Assembly (NCBI GenBank): GCA_900078775.1
Contig: LT549889.1
Span: forward strand, 62,001-126,000
DNA from: Mycolicibacterium aurum
Lineage (GTDB): Bacteria > Actinomycetota > Actinomycetes > Mycobacteriales > Mycobacteriaceae
DNA length: 64,000 bases
Direction: 5' to 3'
A model generated the notes under the pieces. The model ran no database searches, was not told the origin of the DNA, and saw nothing but the letters and a program-made list of their open reading frames with translations. Of this stretch, positions 9,943 through 17,272 are shown piece after piece (within the stretch, counting starts at the first letter, position 1; each line of letters opens with the position of its first letter). The position numbers and the translations under genes were made by a program.

Positions 9943-11448
9943 TCACTCGGTGCCGGCGGCCGCGAGTTCGCCCGGGGTCGGGGTGACCGGGGCCGGCGCG
10001 ATCAACGGCAGGCAGACCGCAAACCGGGTGTCGCCGGGCCTGGACTGCACCGAGATGTTGCCGCCGTGCTTTTCCACCACGATCCGCCACGCCAGGTCCA
10101 GGCCGAGCCCGGTGCCCTCACCGAAGGGTTTGGTGGTGAAGAACGGGGTGAAGATCCGGTCGATGATCTCCTCGGGGATGCCAGGGCCGTCATCGCAGAT
10201 CTCCACCCGGATCATCTGCTCGCTCTCGCGGGAGGTGCGCAGCGTCAGCGTGCCCTCGCCGTCCATCGCCTGGATCGCGTTGTCGATGATGTTGGTCCAA
10301 ACCTGGTTCAGATCACCTGGGTAGCACTGCAATTCGGGCAGTGTCTTGTCCAGCTCCTTGACGATGGACACCGGTTTGCCCTTGCCGGGACCGCCGATCT
10401 TGTCGCCGAACATCATGATCGTGCTGCGCAGCAGTTCGTGCACATCGGCGCTGCCGTAGCTGCCGCGGTCCATCTGTGAGTACTGCTTGGCGCCGGCCAG
10501 CAGGGCCGAGATCCGCTTGCTGGCCTCGGCGATCTCGTTCATCCGCAGTTCGTTGTCGATGGTGTACTTCAGCCAGCCGATGGCGCTCTGCAACGACGCC
10601 GTCGCGTCGACCTCGTCCACCGAGGTGAGCACCTTCTCCAGCCAGTCGGTGTCCAGGCCGGCCTCGACGAACGTCGGCGCGTAGTCCCAGGCCAACGCGA
10701 TGCCGTGCTCCTCCAGCCAGTCCCCGATCGCGTCCTCCCGGTCGGAGGCCTCCAGCGCGGTGAGTTCCACATCGCGGTTCTTGGCCACCTGCTCGGCGAC
10801 GTCGTCCTGGATCCGGATCAGCACGCACATCCCCTCGGGGGAGAACTTCCCGTCGGCCAGCATGGCCAGCTTGTGCCGCATCTTGCCGACGGTCTCGCGC
10901 AGATCGGCCACCGCCCGGGCGGTCGCGGCGGCCGGGTTGTTGAGTTGATGGGTGAGCCCGGCGGTGATGGTGCCCAAGGCCAGCAGCTTCTCCCGCTGCC
11001 CGATGATCTGGCTCTGCCGGCGGCCGCCGACCAGATGCCCTTCCAGCAGGTGCACAGCCATCGGGAACTGGTTGCGCATGAAATCGGCGAAGTCCTTGGC
11101 GTCCAGCACGAAGCAGCGGGACGGCCGGGTCAACCGCACCGAGGCCTGATAGCTCTGTTCCTCACCGGGGATGTAGGCCGACCAGGCGCCGAAGTAGACG
11201 CCGCGCTGCGAGGTCCGGTTGGTCTGGATGTCCACGCCGCCGGAGCGCTTCGACATGATCAGCTCACCGTCGATCATGACGTAGAAGCAGGTGGCCGGTT
11301 CGCCCTCCTGACATAGCGGGCCGGCCGGGAACGTCTCGATGTGCCCGGCCTCGCAGAGGATGTCCAGCTGCTCGTCGGCGAGGTGCTCGAACAGGAACAG
11401 CGTCCGCAGCTCGTCGCGGATGCACTGCTCATCGTTACCGGAACTCAT
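9943..11448 (-). CDS. Histidine kinase with N-terminal cyclic-nucleotide-binding domain
   Basis: The 501-aa soluble protein begins with a CAP_ED/cNMP-type beta-barrel (residues about 10-140, with FPAGPLCQEGEPATCFYVMIDGE). A dimerisation helix follows with the likely phosphoacceptor His167 in TITAGLTHQLNNPAA, then a long helical insert, then a C-terminal HATPase domain (N-box QVWTNIIDNAIQAM, G1 CDDGPGIPEEI, G2 GEGTGLGLDLAWRIV). There are no membrane segments. It starts 31 bp after the receiver-FAD-oxidoreductase gene, which is its obvious partner. The ligand of the N-terminal barrel is not known. Confidence 0.85.
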   Translation of the reverse strand: MSSGNDEQCIRDELRTLFLFEHLADEQLDILCEAGHIETFPAGPLCQEGEPATCFYVMIDGELIMSKRSGGVDIQTNRTSQRGVYFGAWSAYIPGEEQSYQASVRLTRPSRCFVLDAKDFADFMRNQFPMAVHLLEGHLVGGRRQSQIIGQREKLLALGTITAGLTHQLNNPAAATARAVADLRETVGKMRHKLAMLADGKFSPEGMCVLIRIQDDVAEQVAKNRDVELTALEASDREDAIGDWLEEHGIALAWDYAPTFVEAGLDTDWLEKVLTSVDEVDATASLQSAIGWLKYTIDNELRMNEIAEASKRISALLAGAKQYSQMDRGSYGSADVHELLRSTIMMFGDKIGGPGKGKPVSIVKELDKTLPELQCYPGDLNQVWTNIIDNAIQAMDGEGTLTLRTSRESEQMIRVEICDDGPGIPEEIIDRIFTPFFTTKPFGEGTGLGLDLAWRIVVEKHGGNISVQSRPGDTRFAVCLPLIAPAPVTPTPGELAAAGTE

Positions 11449-11479
11449 CTGTCCCTCTTTCGCCTAGGTCGCGTCGTTT

Positions 11480-13204
11480 CTAGGTCTCGGCCAGGTACCT
11501 GTGCACCAACATGACCGCCATCGACCCCTCACCGACGGCGGCGGCCACCCGCTTGGCCGACTGCGAGCGAACGTCCCCGGCGACGAACACCCCCGGAACG
11601 CTGGTTTCCAGGTGATGGGGCGGACGGTCCAGCGTCCACCCGACCTTGTCGCGCAGATCGGGCCCCGACAAGATGAAGCCGTGATCGTCGCGGGCTATTC
11701 CCGCTTCCTCCAGCCACTGGGTGCGCGGCAGGGCCCCGATGAAGCAACACATCCGGTCGCAGCGCACCGATTCGGTCTCCCCGGTCCGCTTGTCCAGCAG
11801 GGTCAGCCCGGCCAGGTGGGGGTCCGCGGAGGCTGTGCCGACCACGTCGGAAGCGGTGGTGCCGACGACCTCGGTGCAGGTCTTGACGGTGATGTTCGGG
11901 GTCGCCATGATCCGGTCCACCAGGTACTGCGACATCCCGGCCTCGATGGACTGCCCACGGATCAGCATGGTCACGGACTTCGCGGTCTGCGACATGTACA
12001 TCGCGGCCTGGCCCGCCGAGTTGGCGCCGCCCACGATGAAGACGTCCTCACCGGCGCACTCGGCGTTGTCCGAGACCGAGGCGCCGTAGTAGACGCCGCG
12101 CCCGATGTAGTGGTCCTCGGGATTGCTGGGATCGTTCCAGCAGCCGGCGATCTCGAGCTGTCGGTAGTCCACCCCGGTGGCGATGATGACCGCCCGCGCC
12201 CCGATGGTTGCGTCGTCGTTGAGGTGGATGGTGTGCGCTGCGCCGATCCCGCCGGCCAGCAGTTGGCCCGCCTCCTGGGTGGTGATCACCTCGGCGCCGA
12301 AGCGCTCGGCCTGCCGGCGCGCCGTCGTGGTCAGCGCGGCGCCGCCGACCCCGTTCTCGAAGCCGAGATAGTTCTCGATCTTCGAGCTGCGCCCGGCCTG
12401 CCCGCCGGTGGTGGCCTTCTCGATCAGCACGGTCTTCAGACCCTCGGAGGCGCCGTACACCGCGGCGGCGAGCCCGGCGGGCCCGCCGCCGATGACGGCG
12501 AGATCGTACATCTGAAGCTGCGGGCTGGTGGACAGCCCGAGCAGCGCGGCCAGTTCGGCGTCGGTCGGGGCGACCAGCTTCTCGCCCTTTTCGGTGATGA
12601 CGACGGGCAGCCGGCTGTCGTCGAGGCCGGCGGCTTCGAGCAGTTGCGCACCCTTGGGTTCGTCGGCGTTCACACTGCGGAACGAGTACTGGTTTCGCGC
12701 CAGGAACTGCCGGACCTCCCAGGACCGGTCGTTGTACCGGTGCCCGATGACCTTGGTGTAGGGCATGCCCCGGTCGCCGACGGCGCGCCATTCCTCCAGC
12801 AGCCCGTCGATGACGGGGTAGAGCTTCTCCTCCGGCGGATCCCACGGCTTGAGCAGATAGTGGTCGAGGTCGACGACGTTGATGGCGTCGATGGCGGCGG
12901 TGGTGTCGGCGTAGGCGGTCAGCAGCACCCGGCGCGCCAGCGGGAAGACGTCCATCGCCTTCTCCAGGAACTCGATACCGCTCATCTGCGGCATCCGGTA
13001 GTCGGCGACCAGCACCGCGACGGTGTCACCGCGCAGCTTGAGTTCCTTGAGCGCATCGATGGCGTCGGCGCCGGACTCGGCGCGGATGATGCGATAGCGC
13101 TCCCCGTAGTGGCGGCGCAGATCGCGCGCGACGGCGCGCGAGACCGCGGGATCATCGTCCACGGTGAGGATGGCGGGCAGGCGAGGTTGATCGGATCCGG
13201 GCAT
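11480..13204 (-). CDS. Response-regulator receiver fused to thioredoxin-reductase-like FAD oxidoreductase
   Basis: The 574-aa protein has three parts. Residues 10-130 are a receiver domain (acidic DDD at 16-18, phosphoacceptor Asp68 in VADYRMPQMSG, Lys118 in YLLKPWDPP). Residues about 145-225 resemble a thioredoxin/glutaredoxin fold without a CxxC. Residues 232-574 are a pyridine-nucleotide-disulfide oxidoreductase (FAD motif VIGGGPAGLAAAVYGA, NAD(P) motif FIVGGANSAGQAAMY, C-terminal FAD motif VFVAGDVRSQSAKRVA). The redox CxxC of thioredoxin reductase is absent, so electrons should leave by another route. Its output is enzymatic rather than DNA binding. The kinase gene follows 31 bp downstream. 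Confidence 0.88.
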   Translation of the reverse strand: MPGSDQPRLPAILTVDDDPAVSRAVARDLRRHYGERYRIIRAESGADAIDALKELKLRGDTVAVLVADYRMPQMSGIEFLEKAMDVFPLARRVLLTAYADTTAAIDAINVVDLDHYLLKPWDPPEEKLYPVIDGLLEEWRAVGDRGMPYTKVIGHRYNDRSWEVRQFLARNQYSFRSVNADEPKGAQLLEAAGLDDSRLPVVITEKGEKLVAPTDAELAALLGLSTSPQLQMYDLAVIGGGPAGLAAAVYGASEGLKTVLIEKATTGGQAGRSSKIENYLGFENGVGGAALTTTARRQAERFGAEVITTQEAGQLLAGGIGAAHTIHLNDDATIGARAVIIATGVDYRQLEIAGCWNDPSNPEDHYIGRGVYYGASVSDNAECAGEDVFIVGGANSAGQAAMYMSQTAKSVTMLIRGQSIEAGMSQYLVDRIMATPNITVKTCTEVVGTTASDVVGTASADPHLAGLTLLDKRTGETESVRCDRMCCFIGALPRTQWLEEAGIARDDHGFILSGPDLRDKVGWTLDRPPHHLETSVPGVFVAGDVRSQSAKRVAAAVGEGSMAVMLVHRYLAET

Positions 13205-13285
13205 CGCTACCAGTATGCGCCGCCGGTCCAGCGGATATCAGGGTCCGCATCCGGTGTGGACCGGTCCGCCTGGACGCCGGGCCGC

Positions 13286-14161
13286 CTACTCGGGGCGCGC
13301 GACGATCACCGGCACATCGGCCGATTCGGCTACCGTGCGGCTGATCGATCCGAGCAACATGCCGGTGAAGCCGCCGCGGCCGTGACTGCCGACGACCACG
13401 AGTTGGGCCGAAGCGGCCTGCTGGAGGAGTTGCCGGTCCGGCCGGTCGCGTACCACCACCCGTCGCACGGTGACGTCGGGATAGCGCTCCTGCCAGCCGG
13501 CCAGCCGTTCGGACAGCACCTCCTGGGCCTGCGGCTCGAACACCGTCCATTCGTCGGCGGGGTAGAGGTCGATGACGAAGTCGCTCCACGCGTGCACCGC
13601 GACCAAATCCACCCCGCGCCACGACGCCTCGTCGAAGGCCACCGCCACGGCGGCCTCGGAGGCGGATGACCCGTCGACGCCGACCACGACGGGGGCCTGC
13701 GCGGACGGCTGCTCTTCCCTGGGATGGATGACCGCGACCGGGCAGTGCGCGTGGCGGATCAGCGACGCGCTGACCGAGCCCAGCAGGACGCGTCCCACCC
13801 GGCCGAGCCCGCGACTGCCGACCACCAGCATCCGGGCGTCCTTGGACAGATCGGTCATCAGCCACACGGCGTTGCCCTCGTCGGTGTGCTCGCGCAGGCT
13901 GAGCACACCCTGGCCGGCCACCGCGCGTTCGGCGACCGCCCGTGCGTTGTCCAGGATCTCGGCACCGCGCTGGACGGAGATCTTCTCCAATTCCTCGGAG
14001 ATGGACAGCTCGTACCAGGTATAGGTCCGCGCACTGGGTCTGATGTGTGCCAGCGTGAGGGGCACGTCGCGCATGATCGCTTCCCGAGCGGCCCACACGA
14101 CGGCATTCTCGGAGTCCGGGGAACCGTCCACCCCGACGACGATGCCGTTATGTGCTGTCAT
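13286..14161 (-). CDS. Universal stress protein, tandem Usp domains
   Basis: The 291-aa protein has two Usp domains (about 1-145 and 155-291), each with an ATP-site motif (GSRGLGRVGRVLLGS and [15 protein letters not shown]). ATG 14161 has a GAGGAG ribosome site 5 bases upstream and is preferred to GTG 14167. It stands 81 bp upstream of the receiver-FAD gene in the same direction, so it may lead a usp/receiver-FAD/kinase/LLM transcript. A DosR-type box lies about 95 bp upstream. The family binds ATP and supports survival without growth. Confidence 0.92.
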   Translation of the reverse strand: MTAHNGIVVGVDGSPDSENAVVWAAREAIMRDVPLTLAHIRPSARTYTWYELSISEELEKISVQRGAEILDNARAVAERAVAGQGVLSLREHTDEGNAVWLMTDLSKDARMLVVGSRGLGRVGRVLLGSVSASLIRHAHCPVAVIHPREEQPSAQAPVVVGVDGSSASEAAVAVAFDEASWRGVDLVAVHAWSDFVIDLYPADEWTVFEPQAQEVLSERLAGWQERYPDVTVRRVVVRDRPDRQLLQQAASAQLVVVGSHGRGGFTGMLLGSISRTVAESADVPVIVARPE

Positions 14162-14254
14162 GTCCACTCCTCAGATGCCGTTCGTCCGGGATACCCGTAA
14201 CGACGGTAGACTCCCGCCCGCGCCCCTGACTGGAGGCTTTCGTCACTGCGCGCA

Positions 14255-14268
14255 GGGCCCAACGACCC
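14255..14268. promoter_or_regulatory. Putative DosR box between usp and sulP
   Basis: GGGCCCAACGACCC fits the 14-bp DosR dyad (GGGNC, four bases, G[TG]CCC) with one change. It sits between the divergent usp (13286-14161) and SulP (14333) genes, 64 bp before the SulP start, and could serve both. Confidence 0.55.
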
Positions 14269-14332
14269 ACCTGAGGACGGCGGCGGATCCCCTACGGTGG
14301 TGCAGCGGTCCGAGCAGACGCCGAGGAGGATC

Positions 14333-16039
14333 ATGGCCGGCGCCAGATGGGGGCAGCGCGTCATGCCGGGTTTGGTGCAGTTCCGCGGGTATCAAATGGG
14401 CTCGCTGCGCGGGGATCTGTTGGCCGGGCTCACCGTGTCGGCATACCTGGTGCCGCAGGCCCTCGCCTACGCCACCCTGGCCGGACTACCGCCGTCGGCG
14501 GGTCTGTGGGCGGCGTTACCGCCCCTGGTGATCTACGCGATCCTCGGGTCCTCGCGCCATCTTTCGATCGGTCCGGAATCCACCACGGCGCTGATGACCG
14601 CGGCCGTGCTGGGATCGACTGTCGCCGCCGGCAACCCCGAACGGTACGCGGCGTACGCCGCGACGTTGGCCGTCCTCGTCGGCGTGATCTGCCTTGTCGC
14701 CGCGGTGCTCAGGCTCGGCTACCTGGCGAACCTGCTGTCGCGGCCCGTGCTCGTCGGGTATCTGGCCGGAATCGCCGCCTTGATGGTGTCCAGTCAGCTC
14801 GGTCGGCTGGCGGGCGTGCCGGTGTCGGGTCAGTCCGTGGATGCGCAGCTACGGTCCTTTGCGATCGAACTTCCGCACTGGCATTGGCCCACAGCACTTC
14901 TCAGCGGGGCGATCATCATGTTGATCTTCGCGCTGGACCGGTGGGCGCCCCGGGTGCCGGGACCACTCATCGGGGTGTCGGTGGCCACGGCGTTGATGGC
15001 GTTGTTCGCGCACTCATGGCATGACATCGCCGTTGTCGGCGCGGTGCCGTCCGGGTTTCCTCTCCCGGGCTGGCCGGTCATGTCGGGCGAGGAGGTGCGG
15101 GCACTGATTGTTCCGGCGATGGGGATCGCCGTGGTCGCCTTCTCGGACAACGTGCTGACCGCGCGGGCGTTCGCGTCCCGATCCGGAGTCGACGTCGACC
15201 CGCAAGCCGAACTACGTGCGCTGGGCGCGTGCAACCTCGCCGCCGGTGTGTTCCGTGGATTTCCGATCAGCTCGAGTGGTAGCCGCACCGCGCTTGCGGA
15301 TGCGGCCGGGGCGCGTACGCAGGTGTACTCACTCGTGGTTTTCGTGGTGGTGGCCGCCGCACTGCTGTTCGGTGGCGGAATCATGGCCGGCATCCCGTCG
15401 GCCGCCCTCGGTGCACTGGTGGTGTTCGCTGCGACGAAACTGGTCGACGTTCCGGAATTCCGCCGATTGGCCCGGTTCCGCCGTAGCGAACTGTATCTCG
15501 CGCTGGCGACCACCGCCGCCGTCCTGTTGTTCGGCGTGCTCTACGGCGTGCTGGCGGCGGTCGCGCTGTCGGTGGCCGATCTGCTGCGTCGCCTCGCCCA
15601 TGCGCATGACAGCGTGCAAGGCATCGTGCCCGGACTGGCCGGCATGCACGACGTCGACGACTATCCCGCGGCGCAGCTGATTCCGGGTCTGGTGGTCTAT
15701 CGCTATGACGCACCGTTGTTCTTCGCCAACGCCGCGGACTTTCGCCGGCGTGCGCTCGCCGCGCTGGACCAGGCTCCGTCGCCGGTGCACTGGTTCGTGC
15801 TGAACGCGGAGTCCAACGTCGAGGTCGACGTCACCGCGCTGGACGCGCTGGAGCAGCTGCGCAGAGACTGCGAGCGGCGCGGAGTCGTGTTCGTCATGGC
15901 GCGCGTCAAACAGGATCTGCGCGACGCGCTGACCGCTGCCGGCCTGCTCGACAAGATCGGTGAAGAGCGCATCTACCTGACGCTGCCCACGGCCGTCGCC
16001 GCCTATCGCACCGAATTCCCGGACACCCAGGGCGGATAA
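14333..16039 (+). CDS. SulP-family anion transporter with STAS domain (Rv1739c-like)
   Basis: The 568-aa membrane protein starts at ATG 14333 behind GAGGAGGA. The N-terminal half has the SulP signature (GSLRGDLLAGLTVSAYLVPQALAYA) and about ten to twelve hydrophobic helices; the cytoplasmic C-terminus is a STAS domain (residues about 440-560, from LIPGLVVYRYDAPLFFANA). Family members import sulfate, bicarbonate or dicarboxylates by proton or sodium coupling; the substrate is not decided by sequence. Rv1739c, its likely counterpart, is in the DosR regulon. The gene's last 37 bp overlap the convergent gene 16003-16692. Confidence 0.9.
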   Translation: MAGARWGQRVMPGLVQFRGYQMGSLRGDLLAGLTVSAYLVPQALAYATLAGLPPSAGLWAALPPLVIYAILGSSRHLSIGPESTTALMTAAVLGSTVAAGNPERYAAYAATLAVLVGVICLVAAVLRLGYLANLLSRPVLVGYLAGIAALMVSSQLGRLAGVPVSGQSVDAQLRSFAIELPHWHWPTALLSGAIIMLIFALDRWAPRVPGPLIGVSVATALMALFAHSWHDIAVVGAVPSGFPLPGWPVMSGEEVRALIVPAMGIAVVAFSDNVLTARAFASRSGVDVDPQAELRALGACNLAAGVFRGFPISSSGSRTALADAAGARTQVYSLVVFVVVAAALLFGGGIMAGIPSAALGALVVFAATKLVDVPEFRRLARFRRSELYLALATTAAVLLFGVLYGVLAAVALSVADLLRRLAHAHDSVQGIVPGLAGMHDVDDYPAAQLIPGLVVYRYDAPLFFANAADFRRRALAALDQAPSPVHWFVLNAESNVEVDVTALDALEQLRRDCERRGVVFVMARVKQDLRDALTAAGLLDKIGEERIYLTLPTAVAAYRTEFPDTQGG

Positions 16040-16692
16040 CCACGGAGCACGTCGGGCTGCCGGTGACGGCCGGCAGCCCGACGTGCTATACCCCGCAGCA
16101 TCTTCTGTTCCATGACGAAGTGCGGAATATCGAACCAGAAGTGACCCACGGCGCCCCCACTGCCGCGGGCCAGCAATCTCGTCCCGTCGACATCCCGCCG
16201 GAGTATGAACGACCAGCAGCCGGCGGCCCTTTGGCCGCACAGCACTCGTTCATAGTCCGCCGGGTTCACCAATACCAGGTGCGAATACCGTTTGACTGCC
16301 GCCACGATCTGGCGCGCGTCCGGACCGTATCTGCGCGCCAGCCAGACGGTGTCGCCGACCCGGACCTGCTGCCATTCCGGATGGATGGAGTCGGCATTGT
16401 GCATGTCGGCGCCGACCGCCCGCTCCAGGAGCGAATAGCTGTAGAAGCCACCGCGGTCTTCGCCGATCTGGATCAACCACGGCCACACGGCGGCTCGGGA
16501 TGCAGCGATGCTCACCGCACGAGTCGTCCTCGGTGTCCCCGGTCCGACCAGCTCATCACCGGGCAGCACCGCTGTGAGCTCGTCCGGCCGGGCGCCCCAG
16601 GCATGAATCCACGGCCGCACGTGCGCGCGATACAGTGCGGCGGTGCCGACGGCCGCCGCCAGGGCCGCAACCACGTTGTGCTGCCGACCCAT
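16003..16692 (-). CDS. SRPBCC-like protein of unknown function
   Basis: The 229-aa protein has one possible N-terminal hydrophobic segment (NVVAALAAAVGTAALY) followed by a polyketide-cyclase/SRPBCC-type region (AVWPWLIQIGEDRGGFYSYSLLERAVGADMHN and GHFWFDIPHFVMEQKMLRGI). The core should end near MLRGIARRA; the remaining ~25 residues are encoded in a terminator-like hairpin and in the SulP 3' end, suggesting a lost stop codon. It ends the hspX transcript direction, 6 bp after hspX. Proteins of this kind occur in hypoxia clusters but have no established role. Confidence 0.75.
   Translation of the reverse strand: MGRQHNVVAALAAAVGTAALYRAHVRPWIHAWGARPDELTAVLPGDELVGPGTPRTTRAVSIAASRAAVWPWLIQIGEDRGGFYSYSLLERAVGADMHNADSIHPEWQQVRVGDTVWLARRYGPDARQIVAAVKRYSHLVLVNPADYERVLCGQRAAGCWSFILRRDVDGTRLLARGSGGAVGHFWFDIPHFVMEQKMLRGIARRAAGRHRQPDVLRGYPPWVSGNSVR
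16047..16086. terminator. Strong hairpin after sulP (17-bp perfect stem)
   Basis: The arm GCACGTCGGGCTGCCGG (16047-16063) pairs perfectly with 16070-16086 around a 6-base loop. It begins 7 bp after the SulP stop, where a terminator belongs, and has no U-tract, which is common in mycobacteria. It lies inside the 3' coding end of the opposite-strand gene. Confidence 0.6.
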
Positions 16693-16698
16693 GGTCTG

Positions 16699-17130
16699 TC
16701 AGCCGGCGGATTCCACCGCGATGTGCTTCTCCGGGGACTTGGGTTCCTTGAGAGGCACCGATACGGTGAGGACGCCCTTCTCGCAATGCGCTTTGATGCC
16801 ATCCTCGTCCGCCCCGGCCGGGAGCGCGACCGTCCTGGTGAACGAACCGTACGAGAATTCGGAATGACCGTTGGTCTCCTTCTTCTCGCTGCGTTCGGCC
16901 TTGATCGTCAACATTCCGTTCCGGACCGTGATGTCGACGTCCTTGTCCGGGTCGACCCCGGGGATCTCGGCCTTCAACTCGTACTGGCCCTCGCGGATGT
17001 CGTCCTCGACCTTGATGGGGTGCCCGCCGAACATCGGTCGCAGATTCGCCCATGAGGGGAGTCCCGGGAAGAGATCCGACAGCTCCGGCCATGCTGACCG
17101 ATGTTGTTGCTGCACAGCGACATTACTCAT
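16699..17130 (-). CDS. hspX: Small heat-shock protein, alpha-crystallin family (HspX/Acr)
   Basis: The 143-aa protein (M. tuberculosis HspX is 144) has an alpha-crystallin domain at residues 40-135: IKVEDDIREGQYELKAEIPG, DITVRNGMLTIKAER, SYGSFTRTVALP and a GVLTVSVPL strand near the end. It is an ATP-independent holdase and a hallmark DosR target. ATG 17130 is chosen because AGGAGGA stands 5 bases upstream. A DosR box and a 22-bp palindrome sit 45-85 bp upstream in the region shared with the divergent P-type ATPase gene. Confidence 0.95.
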   Translation of the reverse strand: MSNVAVQQQHRSAWPELSDLFPGLPSWANLRPMFGGHPIKVEDDIREGQYELKAEIPGVDPDKDVDITVRNGMLTIKAERSEKKETNGHSEFSYGSFTRTVALPAGADEDGIKAHCEKGVLTVSVPLKEPKSPEKHIAVESAG

Positions 17131-17173
17131 TGTGTCCTCCTGCTTGTTCTCGGTTGCTGTCATCTTTGAATCC

Positions 17174-17195
17174 GACCACCGGCCGGCCGGTGGTC
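17174..17195. promoter_or_regulatory. Perfect 22-bp palindrome upstream of hspX
   Basis: The half-site GACCACCGGCC is followed at once by its exact reverse complement. It lies 4 bp from the DosR box at 17200 and 44 bp from the hspX start. It may be a second operator or, in RNA, a stem; no regulator is identified. Confidence 0.5.
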
Positions 17196-17199
17196 ACTA

Positions 17200-17213
17200 G
17201 GGACGGAAGTCCC
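17200..17213. promoter_or_regulatory. DosR box between hspX and ctpF-like gene
   Basis: GGGACGGAAGTCCC is a perfect match to the outer positions of the DosR dyad. It is 60 bp upstream of the ATPase GTG and 70 bp upstream of the hspX ATG, so it can act on both divergent genes. Confidence 0.8.
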
Positions 17214-17272
17214 TGGCATCGGGGCCGTTCGGCCGGCGAGGGTGAAACCGGAGCGGTGCTTACGTTGACCGC

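Noticed and set aside
8257..10479. 740-aa plus-strand open frame over the LLM genes and kinase
   Set aside because: It spans three well-supported minus-strand genes and mirrors their duplication; it is a codon-bias artefact.
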